Assembly (NCBI GenBank): GCA_914767715.1
Contig: OU612069.1
Coordinates: forward strand, 21,451,387 to 21,515,386
Source: Membranipora membranacea
Lineage: Eukaryota > Bryozoa > Gymnolaemata > Cheilostomatida > Membraniporidae
Reading direction: 5' to 3'
Length of the DNA: 64,000 nucleotides
The position numbers were made by a program, and so were the translations under genes. The notes beneath the pieces are model-generated. The model worked only from the letters and a program-made list of their open reading frames with translations. It was not told the origin of the DNA and did no database searches. Positions 24,901 through 39,900 of the stretch are shown piece by piece. The number at the start of each line of letters is the position of its first letter. The stretch's first letter is position 1.

Positions 24901-27900
24901 TTTAAGCATTTTGCAAATTTTTGTACTCATTTTGGAAAAATTAGGTTGGCAAGTCTGCTAATAATAGTAAACTATCAGTAACGAATTGTGAATATCCAAG
25001 AATGAGGGAACAAACACAGGGAAAAATAGATCCAAAGTTTTCGTTATTGTAGTCCATATGTTATTAGAGCAGAATGGATATTTCTATCTCATTACCTTGC
25101 CTACACTAGATATTATATAACATGGGGAGTCAAGCGGCATATATCTACAAAGTTGTATTTACTAATACCAAAGATATACCTTTGATTGTGATTAGGGCCT
25201 ACCTATCGTAAATGTATTAATCATGTGTCATTCCTTTGGAGGTACTCAACCTAGATGTCCTAAATTTAGGTAAGCTGTGTTCAATAAATTCCCTCTCTGA
25301 GTCTGAGCTGAAGTTTTTGGCTTTGTTACTGCAAAAGACTTGCTGCATCATAATTTCATTTGAAGATTTTTGAGTCACCTAAAAGGTATCAGAAATATGT
25401 GTTATTTTACTCACTCAAAGTATGATTGAATTGTTTGGTAATTCAATTATATCTTGGTGGATATTTATGAATAATTTATTCTGTGTTATTCACAATTATA
25501 ACACCTCATCACATGCAAGACAAGGAAATCTAATTATCTCCATGCAGTGGCTCTGTGGTGGAGAGAGGGAAAGAAACCACTAGCTTATGACTCACACAGT
25601 AAGAATTAGTCACTATTCACGTAATGTAGATAGTGATAGCGTCAAGAGCGCAGTAAATATTCAACTTGAGATTTATCACCAAGATGACTCCTAAAGTACT
25701 GTATAATCCTGAATAAGTGCCAATCACTTAAGAAGACCCTGCAACTCATGTACATCAATGGCTTTCTTCCCAGTATGATAACGGGTTCTGAATTGAGGCT
25801 GAAGCTAATAACAATTCCTAGTGCCCAATAATAATCACCCCCCCCTTCCTCCAGTACAACCTTGAGTCTCACCCGGCCTGATAAACAGAAATTAAGTATG
25901 TATCAAGTAATCAAAATTATGTGCATTGATTGGATATTACAGTACATCTGAGGAAGGCTGTAATAAATGGGAAGATGACTTAACTATCGAGTCAATTCAG
26001 TTACTATGGAAACCTAAATTATGTTAAGATTAAAATAACGGGTCGGGTAAATAGCCTCCCCACAACACAGCTAGAGAGAATAAGCTTTATGTGTCGAGCT
26101 TCAGTGAATCAGAGGAATTTTGACTGATATTCCGTGAAAATTATCACTTCCACCCTCGATTAGACATAAACATTGACCTTTGTGATTGCTGCAGAGACGA
26201 AGCAGTTTTGAACAGACTAGATAACTGAAGATCTTTTGAGGGTACAGGATTGATTTCAGGATTTACAGCTGCAGGCAATAACAGACTCTGGACACAAGCA
26301 GTCTAATATAATACTGAAAGTACAGAAATCTGGTACCTTGTATCGGAGATATTATTATACAGATAACTCACAGGTAAGAAAGTTTGAGGCATTACCCTTG
26401 CTACTTTTAGACCATATAAGTATATTACGAGCTACACGCTATCCACCAGGTCTTAACCCACTGAGCTGTTTTCTGTCAAAGGAAGTGACATTGTATCGCA
26501 TTAGGTCTGCATTAAAGATGGACTGTAATTCAGATCCAGCATTAATTGTAGAGACTTGGTTATCCATTTACAGGGGTTTACTGAAGCCTGGTACCCATCA
26601 ACCGCATAACTGTCCCAGGAACTCATCTGCGATCATGTACGACCACGTACGACCACTTGTGCATCGCTGTGATTGATGGGTACAAAATACACAGAGATCG
26701 TGCGTTTACAAATACCTTCGCACGATAGTAGAATTGATTCTACTTTCGTGCGTTATGTTGTGCGATATGTTGTGCTGCATTTTGTGGTACCCACAAATTG
26801 CCAGTGCAAAATCTTAGAAATTCCTGAGATTAAAAAAGCACATTGGTGGGTACAAGACTTTATGCAGGGAGTAATAATGTGGACAAACAAATCTTTTATG
26901 AGACTTACTTTTACCAATTTGCTGTGCTCAAATTCAATTCCTCATTACCTTTGACATCACAGTAATAACATGGAGCATAGTATGTCTTGCCAGGACAGGC
27001 TTCATTGAGTCATATTTAATATCGTAAAGCATGACATAATTCAACTAACTCAATTTTTTATCTACGAATTTCCCTAAATTAATCTAAGTTCCATGACCAA
27101 ATACCGGAATAGGAATTGACAGCCAGCACTTATTTAGATATTCAGAATAGGAAATACCATTCCTAACTCAGAGAGCACACAGCTGTCCCTGTGTATAATG
27201 GATGAGCACATAAGACTATTCATGGCTCATCCTTATTAGGGTGGTGAGATAAATAATGCCAAGAAAGGGATCGGGAGAGCCAAGAACATGTCAAATGACA
27301 TCACCTCTTAATTATTCAGCCTTTCAGTGGAGGCAGGCGCAAAAAACATTGTTGATGTTATTTCTGAATTTTTTCTTTGGTGTCCATGGGAATAGTCATG
27401 AGATACAAGCACATCTGTCATCGGATCTAAATTTAATCGCCATGTAAATTATCAAGCTTTTTTCTAGATGTTTGGATATAAAACATCCCTAATAGGTATA
27501 AGAGAAGCAATATTTTGATTTATATTTTCTCCAGCTGGGTAACCCGGTTATAGTAATCTGCAGTCAGTACCAAAGCAACAAAAAACTCTTGAAGCCCAAT
27601 AGATACTCTCATCATAGTTTGGCTAGCCTTGTAAGTAGGCCAAAGCTATCTCTTTAAAACTCGATAAAAACACAAAGTAAGGATATATCATTACTCCGGA
27701 TATTATGATAACAAGTTCATTTTATTTAAACTCACATAAACTTTTACTAGCCTTGGCACTTTACTCAATCTGATCCTTAATATCATCATAACAAGATCAT
27801 TATATTACGAATACCCCCACCCACACCGCTGACCGTAACACTCACAAGACTGCTGACTGGTCGTCAGCTTGTGTTTTAATCAGAAGCAGCAGCTTTGAAT

Positions 27901-30900
27901 AAACAGCAATGGTTCAGTATCAATTTCAAATATTGAATTAAAACTTTAGATCTTCAAATTTTGGTGGTCGAAAACATGTCGCTGTGGTTTGTGTGAGGTA
28001 ATCATTGACCATGATAATTCTCTCAAACAAGATGAAGTAGTAGGTAGAGCTGTTATTAATGAGAAAATCACAGCTTTGCTGCATTTATACAGCCAGGTGT
28101 TGTTTACAAATAATATATCACAATTTGATTTTCAAAATAGACATGGGTATGCGTAGGTTTATTCTGTTGGGGTTGACCGAAACCCTTTCCCCTAGTGTTG
28201 GTTGGGTTATGGTGCACTAGACTAGTTATTGAGTAAAATCAAAGACTATAGATAATCCATAGTCTCTGGTAAGATCTTGAAATCGTTAACATGAGTTATA
28301 TAGCTTCGAAACATGAGCTGGAGTCAAGACCAAGTTTGAGCCAAACTGGACATCAGTGTTGGGACTGTTCATCGTCATCATTTCTTTGGACATCAATCTT
28401 GCTGTCTGATGATGCCCAGATTGGACCCTTCTATTGTATTGTATCTATAGAAGCTACTTGTTTAGTTAAAGACGATCAACTATAGCTATCAAATCTATGG
28501 TTTATCTCAGCCTAGCCAAAGTATGACATATATTTGGTAGTACATACAGTACAGGGAGAGTTGGATGTCTGCTCAGTTGTCAATTTTCTTCCTGGTAACA
28601 GGCTCCTTCAGCGTTATATAACAATGTAAGCAACAACATATAGACACAGAGTAAGGATATATCCTTACTCTGTGATATAGAGGTGTGGACATCAGGCCAG
28701 CACAATTCATCAGATGTAACTCATCAAATTGGGCCACCTACTTTGATAAACCTAGTGCAGATTACACACATAGATGCATCACACTACCACTAAAGTCTGT
28801 ATCATAAATAATTACAGAGTTGTAATTCTAACCATTTCAGAACAAGCTTATACAGAACTATGATGACTATGTATCTGTCACAGAGAGTAATACCACTACT
28901 GACTATCACAATGATAAGCCTGTCATTGTTACCTGCTCAGACGACAGGTGAGTAATAGTGACAAGTCACGCAAAGTGATTGTGTTTTAATTATAGACCAA
29001 ATACACACCCATTATATCCCAAACTCCCTGCTGTCAGGCACTAGATTGATGGTGAACCATGCTCCTGATTCTAATCATCTGGTCGCTGAAGGGTTGAGGG
29101 TTTCATGGCTGAAGCCGATAAGCCTAATGCTACATGTTACCATATTCAAATTATTTGGTGATTGAGTTTGAGGCCGGATCTGGTTGTTGGACCAGGTGTT
29201 GAATTGAAATTTGGTTGGCACGTAACCAGGTGCCAAAGGTACACAAGCTTTTGGAGCTGTCATTACTGGTTGCTTTGGCAGTTTCCTTGGTCCATTCGTC
29301 TGCATTCGGAGCTGCTCCCTTCCACGGGTCTGGTCATGGGTGCAACTTGAATGCAGGCAATTGGATCAAACTTGATCTACCAATCATATAATCTAAAACA
29401 ATATCACACGATCAATTATCCCACTCTTCAGGAATCCCAGCCACAAGAACATTCCTGACACCTTGGAGCACCGACAACAAGCTACGGTTACCAATCACAG
29501 AAATCAGAGAGTTCTGTGATGGAACTCCTCTTCTCACACAGTACGGACAGCCAATCAGCAGACAGCATGTTACAGTACAAGCAGTCGCACAGACAGACCA
29601 ATACAGCAGCTGCTCACAGCAATCAACAGGTGAGTCAGCCAATCAGAAGCAGATCCCGGGCTAATTCAGCAGTTGTTATGAAGGGGCTGGGCTGTTACGA
29701 CAGTGATGACCATCACTGTCTGAAGCTCTCATAGGTGCTTTTCAAGGCCAATGGTTAAAGAGATCATTGTTTAATGTCATAGGTGAGGGCAGGGAGGATG
29801 ACATTAGCTGTAAGTGAAACCATTCAAAAAAGGGTTGTCCCCTCTTATCTGAGAAGCAGACAATTACCATCATCAGAACTTTGTGAGCTTTGCAATTTAT
29901 GTGAGAAAACTATTTGTTTCTTTCAGCTTTAGCCAGTATTACAATGACAGTTGTTTCAACATATCTCAAAGCCTGCTATAAAAGTATCGAGTGCAACTCT
30001 AAATCTTACATAAAGGAAGACCTTGGCTACGAGTGTTCTAATGAAGAAGAGGCTCAGAACTTCAACGATGAACTTAGACTCAAGGTAAAACAAAAGTGAA
30101 CACAATATATTTATTAATCTAATTTTATTACCCCCAGTTTATTTATAAAATTATAGCATAACAAGAATAATACGACAAGTAAAGCTCAATTGGTGAGAAT
30201 CCCTATTAAATGAGTCATAGAGACTCCTTGATCTATTTAAGGATCCGATAGCACTTTTTTTAATGAGATTTGTGTACCAACTAATAAAGGACCAAAACTG
30301 ATAAATTCTTCATCTTATTGTTTTCAGATCACCATCTATTGTTCACCAGAAAACCCACCTCCGTCCACAGCCACGCCCTCTCCAGTCACAAAGAGAACCA
30401 GAATGACTACACCAGATGGCAACACCTCCACTAGAGCGGAGCCGCAACCACCTGTCTTCCCCGAGACGACAGAATACTTTATCAGGACCACAGATGAAGT
30501 GGAGAGGACTGTCATCACTGTGACAGGTATGTGTAATACATCAGTGAAAAATTGTGACAGGTGCTATATACTAGTCAGAGACAAGTGGTGACAGGTGCTA
30601 TATACTAGTCAGTGACATGTACGGGCAGGTAGCCCTGTTCACACGGACACGGGTTTTGGTCTTTTTGGTTTTGTACCAAAAAAACCAAAACCCGTGGCCG
30701 TGTGAACAAGCAGAAAAATGATTCTACATGACTGTCTCAATATGTGACAGCCATCCTATTGATAAGCATATTGTGTCTGAATCGGGTTATGTTGAGAAAG
30801 AGAGAGAGAAGTTTCGAACTTAGTAACACTGCAGCTGGAACACACAGGGCCGGTTGAGAGGTTCCCCAGTCTTAGTGGATCGAATCTACTTTATCTATTG

Positions 30901-33900
30901 TTTAATTAGATTGCAGAACAGATTTATGCTAATATTTGTTGCTGTTTATCCATTTTCGATTATATCTTGAAACGATTTGAAATATTTCTTAATTGTTGAC
31001 CAAATTTTTTACTTTGCCTTACAGGATCAACTCTGGGTCAAAATGGAGAAGGTGGAGACAGCCAAGACATAAAGAAGCAGCTATTTGAGTATAAGGAGGC
31101 GATGATTATAATGATAGTAGTTATAGTGGTAGTTATAGCTATATCTGTGTCGGTGATCATCTACTTCATCAAGTGCAGAGGTAAGTCTACATAGCCTTAG
31201 ACCTGACAAAGGGAGGAGGGCCGCCGGACAACATTGGTAGTCGATGGGAAAATGCAACAGATTGTAGGCTAAATCATAACAGAGAACAAAACTCTGAGGG
31301 GGTGTGTAGACAGCAGACTTCCGGGTTCGTTGAGAACAAAACATAGACTAGAGTTATTCCCTTATGCAAAGAGAGTGAGAACAATTCCACAAAGCCAGCA
31401 GATTATTACCACATGCAATTTATTGTAGGAGTGGTATTGCTGCAAAGAAAATCTTCACAGTCTTCCCGAGACAGCGGACCTCCCTCCAGACAAGCACTGT
31501 ACAGTAGAGTTAGTCTCGGATCCAAAGACAGATATGACAACAACAAGCTACAGGACCATAAGCTAAACAAAGCTGATGAAAACGAGTACACCATGCCAGG
31601 TAATAAGATTTCTCCTCATGTTTTATCTCCGACGGAAACTCTAATGAACATTCTTTTTTCCACACAACTAGTTTGAAGCCTTCTGGAACAGCAAAGTTTC
31701 CGGAACGTAGAATTTTTCACATGCAGAAGTGGTAACTTCATGAGTGAGCTGTCAACCCCGGGTGTCAGAAGATCTTAGGTTTGGATTAATTTCATTCAAT
31801 AACAATAGTGATGGTGTTGAAATGTCTCTGTTCTTTAAAATCTTAATGCTAACTGGTAAAGAACTGAGTAAGAATCTGCTGATCATAGCTTGACCAGGGA
31901 GTTTGGGACCTGGCTGGACCAAGTTTGGTCCATTTGCCTGCGATCAGAGTTGCTCCCCCCCACTTGTCTGCGGCAGCGTGACCTGGAATGCAGGCTATTA
32001 TATTAAACATTATCTAGTTCATACCAGGTATCTAGTTCCCAATTACCCCTACCACACATTTGAGTCTGCTGGTCACCAGTATCGCTCCCAGATGACCACA
32101 AGGGAGTTGCAGAAATATAAACTTGTGAATGTGAAATTAAATTCAGTCAGTTTCAATACACAGTGATCATGTGATATACTATTGCATGTATATCTCTGAT
32201 GGATAGAGAGTGAACTAATTAGCATGAGTACCATCACAAGGAATTTGGTGTGACAACCCGAGTTCAATTTTACTAATTAACGGGCGGATACATGTTAGGT
32301 ACTCTTTCTAAATTGACTCTAACGATCAGAGATACACATGATTATATTGTAGCTTCGATGTCAGTGTGATTTTTAAGCTGTAGAACATCCTTGACCTTGA
32401 CTTTATCCCGGTATTTATTCTACAGATGACTACGCTACTTACGAGATACCAGATGAAGAAGATGATACATACGAGACGGTAAACATCGAGCAGCTCAAAC
32501 GACCCACAAATCTATCAAATAAGACGAGGAATCTGCCTCCAGTACCAGAGTACGATAGGGTCCAAATCACAAGTATAAGCTCACCGATGTACGGGGCAGG
32601 CACACCTGGGGCTGAGTACATGATACCGATAATCAGTCAGAATAGTGGGGACGGAGGAGATGATCTACCCTCCCACAGGGACATTTACACTGAGGGTTAC
32701 TTAGTACCTGTAACTTCTGTCTCCAAATCTGATGCTAAGTAGGAGGAGGACAGCATCGCGTCACGGATGGCATTGTTATCAGACTCACAAGGCAATGTAC
32801 TGGTATTGCGGCTAAAGGGAAAGAAGAGATCACTCATTTACAAGTATAAATTTCCCGCCATCATTAGGTGAACTCCAAACTCTCTGTAGCCACGAGTGGC
32901 CTTAACAGGAACCCGCTTCAATTAGAGTATAGGATCAATTTTGCAATCGAGTCTTCACAGAACCATCCCCTTTTATCTAGTTGTTCCTGGTATGGTATGG
33001 TTCATCATCAGCTTTCATTCTTACCCTGGTCATACTGAAATACTTTTGCTAACATGACGATCTACCATATTTGTGCTTTTATATTGATTGTCTTTGCAAA
33101 TGATTTATTTTTAAATTGGGGAGAATGATGATTGCTGATTATTGCTTTCTTGATATCATCCCTCCCATATGCCTAAGCGAAGCAAGGTTTGGTAACGTTT
33201 GTATGATATTCACAAATCTAAGAACTCTTATATTTTTTTAGATTCTAGTGCCATTTGTAGAGAAAAACCATGATGTATTTGAACTTTTATTTTTATAATA
33301 TTATCTTTCTCAATTAAAACCTATATAAAGAATTTTTGACTTCAGATTCAACATCGTAGAAGCATCGGCTGATTGTGACCGACAAGTCTGACCTAAGTCT
33401 GACCTGCGAAGTATTTTGCTATAACTTTTGACAATTAAAATAGTATTCAATCAAGTTTGATTGAGAGAAGTAACATGCTACAAAACTGACATAGAGAAGA
33501 CCCACCATGATACAGCAGACCAGGTTTGATCCAGTTTGCCTACATTCAGTAATAGCAAAACTGAAGGCAGGCAAACTGAGTCAACATTTAAACTTAATTT
33601 GGCAAGGGATTCCAAAAAACATTCGAACCTGCCAAACCTGCAAGAACTTGGGATGGAGCTGTGGTTGTAAAACCGGTGATGGGTAACTTCACAGGTAGAG
33701 AGGTATTTCAAATTGTGGAGCACTTTATTAAGGATGTTCCATGGCAAAAGAGGCAAGCTTTGCTCCTTCAAGTCAGATATGACAATATCAGACCAATATC
33801 ATTCAAAGCTATTTGTCAAACACTCACCATGACAATGTGATATCAGACGTTTTAAGATAAATTGATACATATAAATACAAATCGAAAAAAACATAGGAGC

Positions 33901-36900
33901 CGTCTATTCATGAATAAGACTGCATGAGGGCAAAAAATATACATTTGACAACTGAGATGCCTAGCCTAGGTGTAGACTTGGTATCTATAAACTGATAGTT
34001 CTCTTAGCCTGTTGACATATGTTTGCTTCAACATATAGGCCCTTTGCGACTTCTGCAAACATTTACCAAGAGCAAATTTATTGCTCAATTAATATTTCAT
34101 TTTGGAGTTGCCCTCCCATTCCTCTCCTAGACGCAATTGTTGGCCGAACCTGATGTTAAATCCTGATCCTAAATGAACAGTCCAGTTTTAGACAAGCTCA
34201 TGAATATCAGTGGTTGACACACCAAGCCAGGGTTAGCACGACGTCAAGGCTACACTCTACATGTCGAGATATCTACCATTGATCTCGTAAAGGAATATAA
34301 CATAGAATCAATAGATGGTTTACAGTCTAACGTGTTTTTGTTGATGTTTTGGTCGGGCCGGGCCGGTACTGACGCCCGTTATCAACACCTGATTGAATCA
34401 GCTTGGACACTTTGGGTTCTTCTGCAGTCACCATTAGTGACACAACCTGCGGAGTAGTGTCACCTGTGTGTCGCTGTGATAGTAAACGTAAACAGCTAAT
34501 GACAGGTTAAACATGACACTTATCAGTAAGAAACTCAGTGAATGGCACCTCCTACTACTTTTCTATAATTGTGTATGCCCTCGCCTAAGTGCTCAAACTC
34601 TGTCCGGTTTGTTGATAGCCCAATATCAGAGAGTAATAAATAATATATCTTTAGGCTCTAGCCATATCACTATCAACTACCTACGAGCTTCGACCCAGGC
34701 AGAGTATATGGAGGCACAGCATGAATAACACGATCTTAATTCTTGAGTTCAAGGATTACAGGCTATAGATAGGGTGTCCCATTCTGCGTAAGGACCAGAG
34801 GCTATTATTATGTTGTCTCGGTGTGTTACCATTTTGCTGCTGCTCACCTGCATGTTATGATAATATAATATCCATGCAGCAGTCGCTCTGTGACAAACAT
34901 TGGAATAATAAATCTACACAAATCCATTGATTAGACAATAATTGGTTAAAGAAATACCTACAGTCAACTCCTTTGTGGCACAAGGCCAACCTTGGTAATG
35001 TGTTTGCTTAGCAAACCAAATGCTTAGCATATAAGCCTTTGACTGTAATTGTTCAAGCCGCATGGATAAGCAGAGTTGAATTGCTCCATTCATAACAAAT
35101 TAATCTTGTACCTAGACTTGAAGAGGATAAAGAATAGAAAAACTCAGCATACCTCAGATATAGGTGTGTTCCGACTCTCTCCGTCACTACACAGTCACAC
35201 AGTGTTAGAAAAGACCACCACAGCCTACGCTGACAAAACTACATCCCTGGTTAACGATAGCATCGTACAGGATTTAGAATAAGTAAAGCTCGCCGAGCCT
35301 GAGACAAACTACATACGGACACGCTGATAGAGGTCTCCATCCGTGGATATTAGAGGTCTGTGCGAGGCGGTGAAAACTGTCACAAGTGCTCTGCGGAGCG
35401 AAAATCTAACATCGATAAGGTAAGTAAACCAGTCAGTGGATATTTTACCGATCTTGGCTTCACACCAAGCTGAAGCCATCTGACATGATGACGCAGGCCA
35501 ATAAGCAGGGTCACTCGGTGGGTCAGGTCTCAGGGTTCCACCAAATATGCTGCAAGCGAAGCAGAGGTACCGTAGCGGAGAGAGCTGCTGTTTTAGCTGT
35601 TGGTGTGACTGAGAATGTCACCAGTTGTTTGGTGGGGGAAGACATGCAGGAGAGGGTCAGTGCACAACCAGGCTATCCAAGTGCTGTCTCTATCAGTAGA
35701 TCAGGGATGGTAATCTAACTCTTCAAGGTTGGCGCGCGTTCCCTGTCAGCAATGTCTTGCAACCTTTCAAATCTAATTTTAACCCTAATAATACTCAATC
35801 TGCACATTCACACTACAGCAGAACTTGATTAGGAAAATAAAACTGGTGGGTGTTTTATATATGCCTACAGCAAGGAGTCCTTGCCTACAGTCAGATTTGC
35901 TTAGCCTAAAATTTTCTGCAACTTGTCATTTATAAAAACTGTTCATGGGTATTGTTTCTCATGAAATGTAGGTAAGTGGATAATAAATATTATCCACTTA
36001 CCTACATTTCATGAGAAACAATACCCATGAACAGTTTTTATAAATGACAAGTTTGTTATAATTTTATAACAAACTGGTACGATGCGAATGACAGTTGGTA
36101 CCCAATAGCAGAAGGCAGTAAGGAATCAAGACTTTTGTCATTATTTTTGAGCTTTCTGACTCACTAGCGTCGTCTTCATAAACTATCTCACACAAACCAT
36201 TAGGTCTTGGCAATAACAAAACTGCCAAGGGAACATGAAAAGACATTCCAGCTACACTCATGCAATCGTATCAGAATATATCATAATTCCTGGCCGGTCA
36301 CCAAGTCTCCATGGTAATGCGACCTTTCTGGATCAGATAACATGTTCTCAGCATTTGTATTTTCTGATATAAATCAATTATATAAGATTACGTTTCAGTC
36401 TGTTACACCAAGGAGTTAGAGACTCTAACTCATTGGTTACATTAGGCATCTGTATTTCATGGGGACCGAAATTTGTAACAAGCAGCCAAAGTCCTTTCTA
36501 GATGGGCCAATGACATATATACAGGTCAAGTTTACCATCTAAGAGGGTGTTAATGGGTATTTAATGATGTAAATTATCGGGATGTCATGCTACTGGTCTA
36601 AGAGCAGTGCCTAGAGACCAACATGGGAATTTTTTAGATGGTAGCACTCTTTGCTTGTCTCCATCTAAGCTTCTGTTTTGGCAAAATCAAAAAAATTCCG
36701 AGCATTCCTTTCGCGGGCATTCCTTTGGCGAATTAGCATTGCCCCCCCCCCAAGCTTCAGCATTCTAGGCCTAGGCAGTCAAGAACAAGTTTAATCCAAT
36801 TACCTGCATTCCAGTTGCTCTGCTTCACTGGCCATGCCGTGTACCAGTGGATCGGGAGCAACTACCAATGCAGGCAAATGGACAAAACTTGGTCTAAGGC

Positions 36901-39900
36901 AGGCTATGAATCATTGATGCTGCTTCAGTGTGTTGCACAGTGGAGAGTTATAAACCAGTTGACCTGGCCTATTGTCAAAATTTTATCTCCAAAATGGGCT
37001 GATTGTTTGTAAACAAAAGCCTTCCACTATCAATAAGACAATACTATAATGGACCTATCTGGTTTCAATTAACCACTTAGAACTGTGACACAGAGTTTAT
37101 GCAAATAAAAAGTAAAAATGCCATTGCTGGGTTTGAAAAGTTTTAACAACAATGGCAGAGTTATTGATATGGACAATTTTGCCTAAACAAAGCATTAGCC
37201 AGAGGCTTGGTCAATCAGCACAGGAGGAGGGCAGGAGGGCAGATTATCAGATGGTTGCATTTGCATAGAGCAGGAGCCTATGGCTGTCTACGTGTGCTCC
37301 GTCTCGACCAAAGCAGCCTGCCTATGTGATAAGTTAAGGTCTAGCTTCTGTCAGTAAGTTGGCTATCACCACTATGCTTAGGTGTGAGATGATGTAAGGG
37401 TATGAGGACATCACCACATCGACACTTAGCAGATTTTATAAATGTTGTAATTAACCTTCTGACCACTGATAGTGCCAGCACACTTTGTGAAACTGTCATT
37501 CCATTTTTTGTATCAGTAGGACTTTGTGAGGTAATGCCTTCTCGACCTTGATTTTTTTTGACAAAAACTGAGTGAAAATGACCCACAGAGTGACATTGAA
37601 TGCCTTATTCTATCCAGAGACTCGGTGTGTTGCTCATTTGGTGTGCAACTTAGTGTGGTGGGCAGTATTAGCATGAGTTGGGATACCAATTCATAGGAAT
37701 CATATAATATGTGAGGCAATGCCGACAGGGTTTCATCTCCACTGCCTCACAATCCTCTACCACTGAAGTGGAGGGGCTCCTTTCCCAGCCAGCCGTTCGG
37801 AGATGAGCAAACCTCCATATATGTAGTCTGAGGTACCCAAGACTCTTTTTTTCTACCGCCCGACGGTCCATTTATGTAGCGGGAGTCAAAGTTATATATC
37901 ATATCAGATGAAATGCGCTTGTTTTTAAAATAACATTCAGGTGACCTTCCCCCAAATAGTCAATCTGTCACCTGTGTACGTTGCTGGCTGGTGCAATGAT
38001 AATATTATGCCTAATTCTGCTAGCTGTTACCACCTGTGGTAGACCAGAACAATATCATAGTAACCAGATTAGCAAAGGCTTAGCATTTAGGATAACATAA
38101 TACAGGACTTAGTATGGGAAATCTGCTTGTAGGATAGTGGAGCAATAGCAACGCTTCTAGTTGCTAAAATGCAGAGTCAATGAAAAATTTGGAGAAAATT
38201 ACCAATTTGTTTGTCCATGCATTTTCAGCTGGTTACCATTACAGTGTAAGGATATATCTGTGCATAATTACACTAGTATGCGCATTGCACATGTCATGAT
38301 GCACTATACTATTATGAGTTTTACACTTATGGCATGTTAATGCATTAATTTGTTTACACTTTTTTATTATGTGTAGTCATCCTGTGCATTGCTGACTTAT
38401 TCTCACACCCTGTATCCTATTTTATCACAGGTAATTATTTAGAGGAGTTAACACAATCCAGTCAGGATGAGTAGTGACGACTCGACGGTGACCACAGGGG
38501 AGCTGTCCATCAAGGAGAGGTATAGAGACCCGTTTATCGCTATGACATTCTTTGCTATCCTCTTCTTTATTATCCTAGGTAAGTGATTCCAGGGTTTGAT
38601 CTAGCCTGTCTTGACAAGCTTTGTTTGGTGGGTGGGGGTGGGACCACCCCCGTCACCCACCAAACAAAGCTTAGCAAGACAGGCTAGGTTTGATCCAACT
38701 CTAGGCTGCACAACTTGGTTGCAAATGGAGAGGGTTTGTGTGACTTGGTCCGACTTGAGGGGGAAGAGGGGGTGTGACATATCAGTGTCGTCGTTAGCAA
38801 TACTTTAGATCTCGTGGAATATTAGTGGCGCGCCAAATGGCAGCGCAAATCAGGGATAAGATGGTGCATCGCTCACTATAAAGGCGGTTTGTCTTCACAA
38901 GTATGAATAATGCTCTTTTTGATTTGTGCTTGACTTTAATTCATAGTTGCAAGAGTTGGTAAAGAAAGATTAAAATACAAAATTCATTACACAACCCAGA
39001 TAAAAGCAGCCATGTTTGGAACCAGCCAGTACACTGCTGTGAGATCTGTAAATTCAAACGTAGTTATACACCCTTTACTGTGCATGGCACAGGTGTGCCT
39101 GACGCTTAAAAATACTACAAATCCAAAACAACTAAGCCCATCATATCGATATCCTATCAGATGATGTGAGCATTTTTCTTTACAGATAGTATATAGTGCT
39201 TAGTATCCAGGCTGATTTCTCTCTGGTGGGTTCATGTCATGTCACACCCTTGATGTTTTAGATCTAAATCTACTTGTGCTTGTTTTTTAGTCACCTGTTA
39301 TATACTTGTAATTTTGTGATTTATTCACACACAGTCGTGATAGTGGTATTCTGGTGTAAAAAGAGAAGACAGACAGAAGTGAAGACAGTTGTGATACAAC
39401 CGAAGAGAAGACAACCGACGGCATCAACTAAACCCAAAGCACAAACTAATGGTATGTAACTGTTACCCATGCTATAGGATACTCTTGGTAAATAGACCAA
39501 TGGCTGCATTCTGTCAATGGTGACCACTCTCAAGGTGCTACATCAGTAAAGTGATGCAATGCAAGTAGGCCTTGCCAGTCTGAGCTGAAACCTCGCAATA
39601 ACCTATCTCCACACTTATTTGGTATTTCAGTAAGAAAAAATTTGTTCCCAATTTGTCACTCTGAATGTATGTTCTTTCATCAAGTGATGAGTTAACTAAT
39701 CTCAATCCAAGCAAGAAACGAACAGATAGAGTCTTAGGGAGTCTTTATTCGAAAGACCCCCAGTGTACAGAGTATCCCAGTGGTCAAATTATTTTGAAAG
39801 TAGTCAGGATGCAGTAAATACAAGATGATACATGAACAGAGATTGACATGGTGCGGTAATTTAGCCTCTAGCGATTTACTGAAGACAATAAGTCCACAAA

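Noticed and set aside
26338-26954. Two plus-strand ORFs of 112 and 93 codons
   Set aside because: They cross the inverted-repeat cluster at 26586-26858, and no domain or splice structure supports them.
33478-33771. Minus-strand 97-codon ORF
   Set aside because: It contains a weak MITE copy and has no recognisable motif or splice context.
35485-35718. Plus-strand 77-codon ORF downstream of the candidate first exon
   Set aside because: No similarity or start context, and the preceding GTAAGT donor would splice it out.
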